Source: Candidatus Aminicenantes bacterium UBA2199
GTDB taxonomy: Bacteria; Acidobacteriota; Aminicenantia; UBA2199
DNA length: 13,147 nucleotides
Direction of reading: 5' to 3'
Assembly (NCBI GenBank): GCA_002327965.1
Contig: DCVB01000106.1
Location: 33,902 to 47,048, forward strand
This document shows positions 5,097-13,147 of this stretch, in pieces (position 1 is the stretch's first letter; each line of letters begins with the position of its first letter). Made by a program: the position numbers and the translations under genes. Under the pieces are notes generated by a model. The model was not told the DNA's origin, searched no databases, and was given only the letters and a program-made list of their open reading frames with translations.

Positions 5097-6767
5097 TCAG
5101 GGGGCCAGGCCGTACCAGACCTGGGTGGCCCAGAACGGGTTGTTGCGGTCGATGGCCAGGGTCGGCTTGGCCGCGCCGTCGGCCCAATGGCGCCCGAGCG
5201 CGTAGAGCAGGTCAAGCTCCTGCAAAACTCCATCGTAGACCCACAACGGATGGACGTTGTCGCTGGCCTGGTGGTAGGTGAAACCGATCTTCCTGCGCAC
5301 TTCCCTGATTTCATCCTCGCTGCGGTCGAGGAACTTGCCGCCCATGCCCACGGACATGGCCGGCACGCCGCGGGCGGCGAAGGGGAAGTGGTCGCTGCGG
5401 AATGCGCCGCCGCTCTTGTCCACGGAGCGAGTCCGCAGCGTCAAGCCCTTGGAGAGGGCGAGCTCTTGCACATCGGCCAGGGCGTTGCTGTACTCGATGG
5501 GGAAAGCGGAAAAAGAATCGCACCTTCCGAAATGGTTCATGCAGTCCTTGTTGATCACCATGGCGATCTTTTTCAGGTCGAAGGGGGGATGTTCGACGAA
5601 CCAGGTGGAGCCCAGCAGTCCCATCTCCTCACCGGTCACCGGCATGATGGCCACGCTCCGCTTGGGTTTGACCGGAGACTGGGCGAAGGCGCGGGCGAGG
5701 CAGACCAGGGCGGCCGTGCCGCTGGCGTTGTCCAGCGCACCGTTGTAGATGCGATCGCCCGTTTCATCGGGCAGGCCGATGCCGAAATGGTCGAAGTGGC
5801 CGGTGTAAAGGACGATCTCATCCTTCAGCAGGGGATCACTGCCGGGGATGACGCCGATCACGTTGTGGCATTCCGCCTGCCGCGCCTTCTGCCGGAAGGA
5901 GACGTTCAGGCGCAGCGGCAGGACCATGGGCTTGAACCTGCGGTTGTCGGCCTTTTTTTTCAGGGTCACATAGTCGAGCCCCGTGCCTTGCAGCGCCCGC
6001 TCGAGGGCGCCGTGGGCGATCCAGGAGTAGATCTGCAGGGGCGCGTCCTTCTGGTCGGCGAAAGTGAAGCGCTCGCCCAGCCAGCTGTTGCGCACAATCG
6101 ACCAGTCGTAGGTGGCCTCGCGCTCGTGATGGACAAGAATGATCCCCTTGGCCTTCTTGCGCCGGGCCATCTCCAGCTTGTAGGTCCAGCGCCCGTAATA
6201 GGTCATCGATTCGCCGCCGAAGCGGGTGGCCTTGAAGTCGGGATCGTCGACCAGGGCGACGATGATCTTGCCCTCGACGCTTTGCCCCTTGAAATCGTCC
6301 CACTTGTATTCGGGCGCCTCGATGGCGTAGCCGACGAAGAGGAGTTCGTCGTCCGCGGAAACCTCCTCCACCATCACCTCGCTGGTAACGCAGAATTCCG
6401 CCAGCGGTTCGATCCGGCATTCGCCCTCACTGCCGCTCAGGGCGAAACGCACCGTCTCGTAGTCGGTACGGAACCCCTTGAGCTGGATGGGCTGCAGGTA
6501 CCCATGTTCGCTGGAATAGGGCTGCAGCCCCAGCGTCTTGAACTGGGCGGCAAGGTAGGCGGCGGCCAGGGCGGCGCCGCGATCTGCCGTGGCCCTGCCT
6601 TCGAGCAGGTCGCCGGCCAAGAATTCCAAATGTCCCCGGTATTCATGCTCGCTGAATCGGCCATCCATGTCCTCTGCCGCCGCAAAGGCATTCCCCCCCA
6701 GGATGCCTGAAACCAGGAACCAGCCGAGAAAAATCCGGCACAACACCATCTTCCAGCGGATCGGCAT
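5097..6767 (-). CDS. Secreted M28-family zinc metallopeptidase with PA-like domain
   Basis: 556-residue exported peptidase, probably an aminopeptidase releasing N-terminal residues in the periplasm or outside the cell. A signal peptide covers residues 1-30 (ends GNAFAAA). Residues ~140-270 form a PA-like insert starting DELLFVGYAIEAPEY. The M28 catalytic domain follows with all expected residues: His324 in TGHFDHFG, bridging Asp346 in NGALDNASG, general-base Glu380 and ligand Glu381 in TGEEMGLLGS, Asp408 in INKDCMNHFG and His499 in YHQASDN. Length is typical for PA-M28 proteins, so the enzyme should be active. The ATG at 6767 has a strong AAGGAGG site (complement of 6773-6779). The gene converges on the EndoU operon with a 16-base gap and no obvious terminator. 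It is divergent from the MATE gene across a 222-base spacer. Confidence 0.93.
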   Translation of the reverse strand: MPIRWKMVLCRIFLGWFLVSGILGGNAFAAAEDMDGRFSEHEYRGHLEFLAGDLLEGRATADRGAALAAAYLAAQFKTLGLQPYSSEHGYLQPIQLKGFRTDYETVRFALSGSEGECRIEPLAEFCVTSEVMVEEVSADDELLFVGYAIEAPEYKWDDFKGQSVEGKIIVALVDDPDFKATRFGGESMTYYGRWTYKLEMARRKKAKGIILVHHEREATYDWSIVRNSWLGERFTFADQKDAPLQIYSWIAHGALERALQGTGLDYVTLKKKADNRRFKPMVLPLRLNVSFRQKARQAECHNVIGVIPGSDPLLKDEIVLYTGHFDHFGIGLPDETGDRIYNGALDNASGTAALVCLARAFAQSPVKPKRSVAIMPVTGEEMGLLGSTWFVEHPPFDLKKIAMVINKDCMNHFGRCDSFSAFPIEYSNALADVQELALSKGLTLRTRSVDKSGGAFRSDHFPFAARGVPAMSVGMGGKFLDRSEDEIREVRRKIGFTYHQASDNVHPLWVYDGVLQELDLLYALGRHWADGAAKPTLAIDRNNPFWATQVWYGLAP

Positions 6768-6815
6768 GACAGCCTCCTTGATGTACTTCCAGATACGGCA
6801 GGGAACGGCGGATGG

Positions 6816-6824
6816 TTATCCACA
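6816..6824 (+). other. Single DnaA-box-like 9-mer
   Basis: TTATCCACA is a perfect match to the common DnaA box and sits in the 222-base spacer between the divergent M28 and MATE genes. No second box, AT-rich unwinding element or replication gene is near, so it is not an origin. It may be a regulatory or titration site, or chance. Confidence 0.25.
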
Positions 6825-6912
6825 GCGAACCGCGGGAGGTCGTCTGCGGAAGGAGTATTTCTTGCCCAGCCCTCGTCTCCACGGCGGGGGGGCCACGAAG
6901 GAACTCCAGGGC

Positions 6913-6941
6913 TTCACCCGGGAGTGATTTTGCGCTATAAT
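6913..6941 (+). promoter_or_regulatory. Promoter of the MATE exporter gene
   Basis: TTCACC (6913-6918), a 17-base spacer and a perfect TATAAT (6936-6941). Transcription would start near 6948, giving a leader of about 42 bases that carries GGAG at 6978-6981, 8 bases before the TTG start. Confidence 0.65.
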
Positions 6942-6989
6942 CCGGTTTTGATGTAATGCATCCCGCCGCGTCATCCCGGAGCGATCAGA

Positions 6990-8390
6990 TTGGACCATAC
7001 CAAGGAACTGGGGCAGGCCCCGGTCGGCAAACTACTCTGGAAATACTTCGTCCCCGCCATCATCGGCGTGCTGGCCAACGTCCTCTACAATCTCGTGGAC
7101 CGGATCTATATCGGCCAGGGGGTGGGAGCGCTGGCCCTGTCGGGCGTGACCGTGACCTTTCCCATCCAGATCGTCGTCATGGCGTTCGGCATGCTGGTGG
7201 GCATGGGCTCTGCCTCGCTGGTCTCCATCCGCCTGGGGGAGGGCAAACGGGACGAGGCCGAGAGGATCCTGGGCCACGCCTTCATCCTGCTGGCGGGGGT
7301 CTCGCTGGCGTTGACCGTTTCCGGCCTGCTGCTGCGCGATCCCATCCTGTCCCTCTTCGGCGCCGGACCGGAAATGCTGGGCCATGCCCGCCAGTACGTG
7401 ACCATCATCCTGCTGGGCAACATTTTCCAGGGCCTCGGCTTCGGGCTGAACAACATCATCCGCGCCGAAGGGCATGCCCGGGCGGCGATGACCACCATGA
7501 TCCTCGGCGCCGTGATGAACATCATCCTCGACCCCATCTTCATCTTCGTCTTCAAGATGGGGGTGGCGGGCGCCGCCCTGGCCACGGTAATCTCCATGGC
7601 CGCCACCAGCATCTGGGTGCTGACCCATTTCACCCTCCGGCGCAGCCTGCTGCGGCTGCGGCGGAAAAATTTCCACCTGCAGCCCCGGGTGGTGAAGGAG
7701 ATCGTGGCCATCGGCATGGCGCCGTTCGCCATGCAGCTGGCCGGCAGCGTCATTCATGCCATTTTCAATGTCCAGCTGATCCGCTACGGCAGCGACCTGG
7801 CCGTCGGCGCCATGGGCATCATCAACGGCGCGGGGATGATGTTCGTCTTTTGCGTGATCGCCGTCAACATGGCGGCGCAGCCGATCATCGGCTTCAATTA
7901 CGGCGCCCGGCAGTTCCAGCGGGTCAAGCGGACGCTGAAGATCGCCCTGATTTCCGCCACCGTCATCACCACGGCCGGGTTCCTGGCGGTTCAGCTGTTC
8001 CCGGCGGCGATCATCGGCCTCTTCAACCGTGACGATCCCCGCCTGCTGGCGATCGGGGTCAGGGGCATGCGCATCCTGCTGGCCGCCTTCCCGGTGGTGG
8101 GTTTCCAGGTGGTCAGCTCCAGCTTCTTCCAGGCCATCGGCAAGGCCAGGACGGCCATGCTGCTTAACCTGCTGCGCCAGGTGATCCTGCTGATCCCCCT
8201 GGTGCTGCTGTTGCCGCTGGCGCTGGAGATCGACGGCATCTGGCTGGCCGGGCCGTTGGCCGACGTTTCCGCGGCAGCCATCACCGCCGTGGCCATCCGC
8301 CGGGAAGTGGACCGCCTGAAGGGCCGGCAACCGCACCCGGTCGAGGTCCCCGAACCGGAGGGGCTGGGCCCCGACAGCCGGCACTGGTAA
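6990..8390 (+). CDS. MATE-family multidrug efflux transporter (NorM/MepA-like)
   Basis: 466-residue inner-membrane exporter that would expel drugs or metabolites in exchange for H+ or Na+. Hydrophobic segments run through the whole protein, consistent with 12 helices in two homologous halves. Family signatures are YNLVDRIYIGQGVGALALSG near residues 33-52, GMGSASLVSIRLGEGKRDEA near 72-91, and in the second half QPIIGFNYGARQFQRVKR. The start is TTG at 6990, supported by GGAG 8 bases upstream, by the family's usual N-terminus (short charged stretch, then PVGKLLWKYFVPAIIG) and by a good promoter before it. Length is normal and no frameshift is seen. It stands alone as a transcription unit: divergent from the M28 gene and convergent with the membrane protein at 8509-9315. 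Substrate cannot be told from sequence. Confidence 0.93.
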   Translation: MDHTKELGQAPVGKLLWKYFVPAIIGVLANVLYNLVDRIYIGQGVGALALSGVTVTFPIQIVVMAFGMLVGMGSASLVSIRLGEGKRDEAERILGHAFILLAGVSLALTVSGLLLRDPILSLFGAGPEMLGHARQYVTIILLGNIFQGLGFGLNNIIRAEGHARAAMTTMILGAVMNIILDPIFIFVFKMGVAGAALATVISMAATSIWVLTHFTLRRSLLRLRRKNFHLQPRVVKEIVAIGMAPFAMQLAGSVIHAIFNVQLIRYGSDLAVGAMGIINGAGMMFVFCVIAVNMAAQPIIGFNYGARQFQRVKRTLKIALISATVITTAGFLAVQLFPAAIIGLFNRDDPRLLAIGVRGMRILLAAFPVVGFQVVSSSFFQAIGKARTAMLLNLLRQVILLIPLVLLLPLALEIDGIWLAGPLADVSAAAITAVAIRREVDRLKGRQPHPVEVPEPEGLGPDSRHW

Positions 8391-8415
8391 CGCGCCGGTT
8401 GCCGGTGTTCCCGCC

Positions 8416-8440
8416 CCGGCATTCGGCCGGTCTATTAGAC
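8416..8440 (+). terminator. Possible weak terminator after the MATE gene
   Basis: CCGGC-ATTCG-GCCGG (8416-8430) forms a short GC hairpin, directly followed by a second small inverted repeat, GTCTA-T-TAGAC (8430-8440). They sit in the 118-base gap between two convergent genes, where a two-way terminator is expected, but no real T run follows. Confidence 0.3.
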
Positions 8441-8508
8441 TTACCCCCCGGATTTCCGGCTGCTCCGCTTCCGCGTCAGGCGGCGCCTGGAATGGAGCGC
8501 TGAGCTGC

Positions 8509-9315
8509 TTAGTTGACGGGCACGGGCACGGCGTCGCCCGTCGGGAACTCCGTCTCCGGGATCTCGACCTCCGGCACCGGGCTCTCAACGGCAGCGTGCT
8601 CCTTTTTCCAGCGCCCTTCGCAGGTCTTGCACAGCTCGGTGATGTTCTTCAGCTCCCGGGCCTGGGGCACGGTTCCCTGGAAGATCTCGTCGGTCTTGCG
8701 GGTATTGATGTGCTGGCAGTCCTGGTACAGGTGGAAACGTGTCCCGGACTTGGTCCAGTAGACATGCTCGGCGCCCAGCGACTTGACTTGCTCGATCTGC
8801 TGGGCGTACTGCTCCTGGGACGGCGGGTTGAAATCGACGCCGACGAAGCCGGCGATCAGCATGGCGATCACGGCGACCGCGCCGACCAGCCCCTTCTGCT
8901 TGCCTTTCAGGTCCTTGTTGGCGAAGATGAGGATGACCAGGGGCAGGAAGGCGATGACGGCGATGATCGCGCCCAGCTGGTTCTGCACGAAGAACCTGAA
9001 CTTCTCCTTTTCCGAGGCGGGATCGAAACGGTTGGCCTTTTTCCACAGCAGCGAGCCGATGACGGCGAAGACCAGGTCGGCGACGATCAGCGCGATCAGC
9101 CACGTGGTCTGGATCGGCACTTTCTTGAGCATGAGGATGGCGCCGACCTCGAGCCCGATGGCCACGATCCAGGAAAGGATCGCGAAGATGCGGAATTTCC
9201 TGGCCTTGGCCTTGCTTTCCGGGGCCGCGACGAACGGCTTCGCCTCCCGAGCCGGCGCGGCGGCGTCGCCGCCTTCCACCCGGGTCAATTTCTTTTTCGT
9301 ACCCTTGTCTGCCAT
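8509..9315 (-). CDS. Four-helix membrane protein with C-terminal Cys/His domain (Ada-type metal-site-like)
   Basis: 268 residues from the ATG at 9315, with AGGAGG (complement of 9323-9328) 7 bases before it; an in-frame extension to 9366 has no such site. A Lys-rich cytoplasmic N-terminus (~40 residues) leads to four hydrophobic segments near residues 42-62, 71-91, 115-132 and 142-160. The C-terminal soluble domain reads YWTKSGTRFHLYQDCQHINT, then GTVPQARE and LCKTC. Cys200, Cys229 and Cys232 with His195 or His202 resemble the small zinc-binding module known from Ada and from many short domains on nucleases and membrane proteins. An acidic, Pro-rich tail (ESPVPEVEIPETEFP) ends the protein. 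Role unknown; a metal- or stress-sensing envelope protein is one possibility. It lies downstream of the 9446-9904 gene on the same strand, 130 bases away. Confidence 0.8.
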   Translation of the reverse strand: MADKGTKKKLTRVEGGDAAAPAREAKPFVAAPESKAKARKFRIFAILSWIVAIGLEVGAILMLKKVPIQTTWLIALIVADLVFAVIGSLLWKKANRFDPASEKEKFRFFVQNQLGAIIAVIAFLPLVILIFANKDLKGKQKGLVGAVAVIAMLIAGFVGVDFNPPSQEQYAQQIEQVKSLGAEHVYWTKSGTRFHLYQDCQHINTRKTDEIFQGTVPQARELKNITELCKTCEGRWKKEHAAVESPVPEVEIPETEFPTGDAVPVPVN

Positions 9316-9445
9316 GTTGTTGCCTCCTGGTTGCTTATATTGAAAACCGCGCGCTGATACAAGCAAGCATCATATTGCCTGAACGGGGGAAGGATTGCAA
9401 GTCGAACCATGCCCGGGCTGCGGTCTTTTCCGAGGCCGTTTCCGC

Positions 9446-9904
9446 CTATAGCGCGAAGCCGATGGTGAAGCCGAAGGAAATGTCGTTGAACATCTCCTCG
9501 AAGAAGGTCAGCAGGTAGGCGCCGAGGCGGAACTTGCTGGCGCGGACCCCGGCCTGGAGCTTCAGTTCCAGGGGGATGGAAACGGCGCTGGACTTGAGCC
9601 AGATCTCCTTGATGATGCCGCCGCCGAGAAAGAGCTGGCCGGTCGTGAAATTGACGGTGCCGCCGGGGGCGAGGATCAGTGATTCGCTGCTGAACTTGCT
9701 GTCGGCGTACAGCGTGCATTCGGGACTGAATAGGATGAATCGGCCGACGGAGATGTCGAAGGTGACGTTCCCCGACAGGACCAGGGGATCGAACTTGAAG
9801 TCGCTGCGGGTGAGTATGCCGGCATTGGCGCTGACCTCGATGTTCTGCGCCGGGGCCAGGCCGGCGCAGGCGATGGCGACGAGGATCAAGATCGTTTTTT
9901 TCAT
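9446..9904 (-). CDS. Small exported beta-rich protein (outer-membrane-barrel-like)
   Basis: 152 residues from the ATG at 9904, with a GGGAGGG ribosome binding site (complement of 9907-9913). Residues 1-20 are a clear signal peptide ending APAQ. The mature protein alternates short hydrophobic/polar strands separated by Gly/Asn turns: IEVSANAGILT, VLSGNVTFDISVGRFILFSP, GGTVNFTTGQLFLGGGIIKEIWL and a C-terminal GFTIGFAL. The final strand does not end in Phe but has the barrel pattern. This suggests a small 8-strand outer-membrane barrel or a similar beta sandwich in the envelope. An in-frame extension to 9955 would add 17 residues and lacks the binding site. The promoter at 9927-9955 fits the chosen start. 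No specific family recognised. Confidence 0.75.
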   Translation of the reverse strand: MKKTILILVAIACAGLAPAQNIEVSANAGILTRSDFKFDPLVLSGNVTFDISVGRFILFSPECTLYADSKFSSESLILAPGGTVNFTTGQLFLGGGIIKEIWLKSSAVSIPLELKLQAGVRASKFRLGAYLLTFFEEMFNDISFGFTIGFAL

Positions 9905-9926
9905 GCGCCCTCCCTGAGCGCTGTGA

Positions 9927-9955
9927 ATCTTAGTCGATGGAAAGCGAGAAATCAA
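9927..9955 (-). promoter_or_regulatory. Promoter of the small exported barrel-like protein
   Basis: On the minus strand, TTGATT (9950-9955) is followed after exactly 17 bases by TAAGAT (9927-9932). The start point would be near 9920, giving a leader of about 16 bases that ends in the ribosome binding site. Each box matches consensus at 4 of 6 positions. Confidence 0.5.
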
Positions 9956-10215
9956 GTCCCATGATCCGCCAGGCGCGAAATCGCTCCTTGGGGCACTATT
10001 TGCCGCCGACGTCCCCCGCCAGGTTGGCTGGAATGGCGGCGCATGCCCCGCGCCCCGGCCAGTGTACCCGCGGTCGACCGCTCCCGGGGAAAAGCCTAAT
10101 GCCGTTTTCTGCCGGAAAATGCATTGCGCGCAAAACTTTTCCCCCTCAAAGCAAGTAATAAACTAATGATGGGCCCGCCTCGAGGGCGGGATCAAAAAAG
10201 TCATGGAGGTGGACC
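9956..10215. other. Divergent spacer before the protease gene, with small inverted repeats
   Basis: No gene is seen. It holds TTTTC-TGCCG-GAAAA (10105-10119), the palindrome TTGCGCGCAA (10124-10133) and a GC hairpin, CCCGCC-TCGAG-GGCGGG (10174-10190), followed by ATCAAAAAA. The last lies 25 bases before the protease start and should be in its leader. It lacks a T run on the plus strand, so it is not a normal terminator in that direction. I see no convincing -35/-10 pair for the protease gene. Confidence 0.4.
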
Positions 10216-13147
10216 TTGAATTCATTCGCGAAGATTTTCCTGGGCCTCGTTTTATCGTCCCTGGTCCTGTTCGCCGCCCCGCTCGGGGCCGTCGACGATG
10301 CCCGCCTGTTGCGCAATCCCGATATTCACGCCGGACGCGTCGTTTTCCAGTACGGCGGCGACCTGTGGACCTGCCCGATCGCCGGCGGCCAGGCCGTGCA
10401 GCTGACCAGCCATCCCGGCCTGGAATCGTCCCCCTGCTTTTCCCCCGACGGCCGCTGGGTCGCTTTCAGCGGCCAATATGACGAGAACATGGATGTCTAC
10501 ATCGTGCCGGCTGCCGGCGGCGAGCCGAAACGCCTCACTTTCCATCCCGGGCCGGACCAGGTCACGGGCTGGTCGCATGACGGCCGCTCGGTCCTGTTCT
10601 CCAGCTTGCGCGACAGCAGCAACCGCTATGCGCGCATTTTCAGCGTTGCCGTCGATGGCGGCACGCCGGAGGCGATGCCGATGCCCATGGCCTGGCTGGG
10701 GTCGATGGCGCCGGATGGCACGCGCTTCGCCTATACCTCGCTCTCCAACCGCCAATCCTTCGACACCTGGCGGCGCTACCGCGGGGGTCATGCCCCGTTC
10801 ATCTGGGTGTTCGACCTGAAAAGCCATGCCGCGGAAAAGATCCAGTCTTCGGGGAGTAACGACACCGCCCCGCGTTTCGCGGGCGAGTGGGTCTACTTCC
10901 TGTCGGACCGCGACCGGGTCATGAACCTCTACCGCTACCATGCCGGACGCAGGCAGATCGAGACGCTCACCCGCTTCGACGGCGCGGACATCAAGTCGTT
11001 CGGCGTCCATGACGATGCCGTGGTCTTCGAGCGCGAGGGCCGCCTGCACCTGCTCCGCGACGGCAAGATCCGGACGCTGGCCGTGAACATCCCCAGCGAG
11101 CGCATTTTGAGCCGCCCGGGCCATGTCCCGGCCGGAGAGCTCATCTTCAATGCCCATGTCTCCCCCAGCGGCAAGCGCGCCGTTTTCGAAGCCCGCGGCG
11201 AGATCGTCACCGTGCCGGTGGAAAACGGCGATATCCGCAATATCACCAACACGCCGGCAAGTGCCGAGCGCGAGCCGGCCTGGTCGCCCGACGGCGAACA
11301 GATCGCCTATTTCAGCGATGAGCCGGGCGAACACGCCCTCTTCATCCGCGACCAGCAGGGGACACGGACGCCCAAGGTCATCGCTTTGCCCGAAAAGGCG
11401 TATTACCATGCGCCGCTTTGGTCGCCTGACGGCAAGCGCATCGCCTTCGTCAGCAACCGCCAAACCGTCTACCTGGCCGATGTCGCCGCCGGCACCGTCA
11501 CCCCGGTCGCGACCGACCCCAAGTTCATCCACTATCCCGAATACGAGTGGTCCCCCGATTCGCGCTGGTTGAGCTACACCCTGCACGGGGAGAACAACCT
11601 GCGCGCCATCCATCTCTTCCAGGTGGAGAAAGCCGCGTCCCACCGCCTGAGTGATGGCATGAGCGACGCCTATTCGCCCTGCTTCGACAAGAACGGCAAG
11701 TACCTCTACTTCGCGGCCTCGACCAACCTGGCCCACGACCTGGGCTGGGTCGACCTCTCCGAATACCCGCACGAGCCGGTGGCCAACATCTACCTCGCCG
11801 TCCTCTCCAGCGCCGACCCCTCGCCGCTGAAGCCCAGGAGCGACGAGGAGGAAAAGCCTGCGGACAAGGAAGCGGAGAAAAAGGACAAGGAGAAGCCCAA
11901 GGCGACGCCGGCGGTCAAGCCCATCCGCGTCGACCTCGACGGCATTCTCGGCCGCATCGTCGCCCTGCCCCTTCCCACCCGCAGCTATGACCGCCTGCAG
12001 GCCGGCCAGGACAAGCTCTTTTACACCGAGCGGGTCAAAAAGCAGCACAGCGAGACGCGCATCGAACAGGGCCTGACACTGCACCTCTATACGCATGAGA
12101 AGCGGGAGAGCGAGGCGCTGGCCGTCGACATCGCCTCCTTCATGCTGTCGGCCGACGGCAAAAAAATGCTGTACCGCCAGAAGCGGGACTGGTTCCTGGC
12201 CGACGCCGCCAAGGTGGAGCCCGGCAAGGGCCGGCTGAAGACCCAGGACATCCGCGTGTACCGCGAGCCGGGCAGCGAGTGGCGCCAGATCCTGCGCGAC
12301 GCCTGGCGCATTGAGCGCGACTACTTCTACGATCCCGGCATGCACGGCCAGGACTGGTTGGCCGTCTGGGAGCGCTACGAGGCGTATCTTGCCCACGTTT
12401 CTCACCGCGACGACCTGAACTACCTGATCGGGCAGATGATCGGCGAGCTCTGCGTGGGCCACGCCTACCGCGGCGGCGGCGAGCAGCCGCGCATTCAGCA
12501 GGCACCGGTCGGCCTTCTGGGGGCCGACATCGGCGTCCAGCACGGGCGGTTCTTCCTGAAGAAAATTTATCGCGGCGAAAGCTGGAACCCGGAGCTGCGC
12601 TCGCCGCTTTCCGAGCCGGGCAACTGGGTCGGGGAGGGGACGTACCTGCTGGAGGTGGACGGCCGCGATCTCGACGTGAAGGAGAATTTCTATTCCTACT
12701 TCCTGGCCGCCTCCGGACGCCAGGTCCGCCTGCTGGTCAACGACAAGCCGGACAAGGCCGGGGCCAGGGTCGTCACCGTCGTCCCCCTGGACAACGAGGG
12801 CAGCCTGCGCTTCCGCGACAAGATCGACGAGAACCGGAGGCGGGTGGACAAGCTCAGCCAGGGGAAACTCGGCTACGTCTATCTGCCCGACACGGCCATC
12901 GGCGGCTATACCTTCTTCAACCGTTATTATTTCTCCCAGCTGCAGAAACAGGGGATGATCCTCGACGAACGCTTCAACGGCGGCGGTTACGCCGCCGATT
13001 ATATCATCGACCTGATGCGCCGGCCGCTGATGAACTACTGGAAACCGCGCTGGGGCGGGTTGGGCAAGACGCCGCAGGCCGCGCACTTCGGCCCCAAGGC
13101 CATGTTGATCAACGAGTATGCCGGCTCGGGTGGCGATGCCATGCCTT
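10216..13147 (+). CDS. Tricorn-type protease (S41 family), 3' end outside window
   Basis: 977 codons are present. Tricorn enzymes trim peptides into short pieces; this one has a signal peptide (residues 1-25, ending LGA), so it acts outside the cytoplasm. Two beta-propellers follow, marked by repeated PD40-type turns (SPDGRWVAF, SHDGRSVLF, SPDGEQIAY, SPDGKRIAF, SPDSRWLSY). A charged Lys/Glu linker is at about 541-570. A helical C1 region holds GELCVGHAYRGGG with His749, matching tricorn His746; Gly748 replaces the archaeal Ser745. A PDZ-like domain spans ~766-845. The C2 region carries NEYAGSGGDAMP with nucleophile Ser971. The last catalytic Glu lies beyond the window. The start is TTG at 10216, supported by GGAGGT at 10205-10210; the ATG at 10203 is out of frame. 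About 100 residues should be missing compared with the usual 1050-1100. Confidence 0.93.
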   Translation, partial: MNSFAKIFLGLVLSSLVLFAAPLGAVDDARLLRNPDIHAGRVVFQYGGDLWTCPIAGGQAVQLTSHPGLESSPCFSPDGRWVAFSGQYDENMDVYIVPAAGGEPKRLTFHPGPDQVTGWSHDGRSVLFSSLRDSSNRYARIFSVAVDGGTPEAMPMPMAWLGSMAPDGTRFAYTSLSNRQSFDTWRRYRGGHAPFIWVFDLKSHAAEKIQSSGSNDTAPRFAGEWVYFLSDRDRVMNLYRYHAGRRQIETLTRFDGADIKSFGVHDDAVVFEREGRLHLLRDGKIRTLAVNIPSERILSRPGHVPAGELIFNAHVSPSGKRAVFEARGEIVTVPVENGDIRNITNTPASAEREPAWSPDGEQIAYFSDEPGEHALFIRDQQGTRTPKVIALPEKAYYHAPLWSPDGKRIAFVSNRQTVYLADVAAGTVTPVATDPKFIHYPEYEWSPDSRWLSYTLHGENNLRAIHLFQVEKAASHRLSDGMSDAYSPCFDKNGKYLYFAASTNLAHDLGWVDLSEYPHEPVANIYLAVLSSADPSPLKPRSDEEEKPADKEAEKKDKEKPKATPAVKPIRVDLDGILGRIVALPLPTRSYDRLQAGQDKLFYTERVKKQHSETRIEQGLTLHLYTHEKRESEALAVDIASFMLSADGKKMLYRQKRDWFLADAAKVEPGKGRLKTQDIRVYREPGSEWRQILRDAWRIERDYFYDPGMHGQDWLAVWERYEAYLAHVSHRDDLNYLIGQMIGELCVGHAYRGGGEQPRIQQAPVGLLGADIGVQHGRFFLKKIYRGESWNPELRSPLSEPGNWVGEGTYLLEVDGRDLDVKENFYSYFLAASGRQVRLLVNDKPDKAGARVVTVVPLDNEGSLRFRDKIDENRRRVDKLSQGKLGYVYLPDTAIGGYTFFNRYYFSQLQKQGMILDERFNGGGYAADYIIDLMRRPLMNYWKPRWGGLGKTPQAAHFGPKAMLINEYAGSGGDAMP

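Noticed and set aside
5187..6710. 507-codon open frame on the plus strand
   Set aside because: Antisense to the M28 peptidase, whose zinc ligands, signal peptide and ribosome binding site are all in place; the plus frame looks like a shadow of GC-rich codons.
6768..6989. Possible replication origin because of a DnaA box
   Set aside because: Only one box, no AT-rich unwinding region and no dnaA, dnaN or rep gene nearby.
7032..8588. 518-codon open frame on the minus strand
   Set aside because: Antisense to the MATE gene; extremely rich in Gln, Asp, Gly and His, typical of a mirrored membrane-protein gene.
10174..10199. Intrinsic terminator before the protease gene
   Set aside because: The stem is good, but on the plus strand it is followed by an A run, and on the minus strand the T run comes before the stem.
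10252..13086. 944-codon open frame on the minus strand
   Set aside because: It is antisense to the tricorn-type protease, which has recognisable domains and catalytic motifs. The minus frame is a GC-rich mirror with repetitive Ala/Val/Arg/Gly/Asp composition and no family motifs.

Overview
The window looks like a chromosomal piece of a GC-rich, Gram-negative-type bacterium. Several products carry Sec signal peptides, one is a small barrel-like envelope protein, and two large secreted peptidases are present (an M28 metallopeptidase and a tricorn-type protease). A GatD-like amidotransferase subunit and DUF4143 ATPase sequences in two places recall uncultured Acidobacteriota/Aminicenantes-like genomes. 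That lineage guess is inference from gene content only.

Layout. 1-669: 3' part of a GatD-like gene whose start lies outside the window. 670-4090: an accessory stretch with AT-rich patches. It holds a DUF4143 ATPase (757-1905) with its own promoter and an 18-bp perfect palindrome, a second copy of the last ~273 bp of the GatD gene directly after it (1926-2198), a small alpha/beta hypothetical on the minus strand (2451-2831), an exported basic-tailed protein (3079-3609), a ~66-bp relic of another DUF4143 gene (3642-3707) and a small minus-strand hypothetical (3756-4043). 4185-5080: a secreted EndoU-type ribonuclease and a small cytoplasmic partner 11 bp downstream, arranged like a toxin-immunity pair. 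5097-6767 (minus): secreted M28 peptidase. 6990-8390: MATE exporter with a good promoter and a TTG start. 8509-9315 and 9446-9904 (both minus): a four-helix membrane protein with a Cys/His C-terminal domain, and a small beta-rich exported protein. 10216-13147: tricorn-type protease from a TTG start, cut by the window end.

Working together. The M28 enzyme and the tricorn-type protease suggest a proteolytic, peptide-scavenging lifestyle. The two most unusual parts are the ATPase cassette bracketed by two copies of the GatD gene tail, with a relic of a second such ATPase 2 kb away, and the EndoU/partner pair. No RNA genes, CRISPR arrays, transposases or integrases were recognised.
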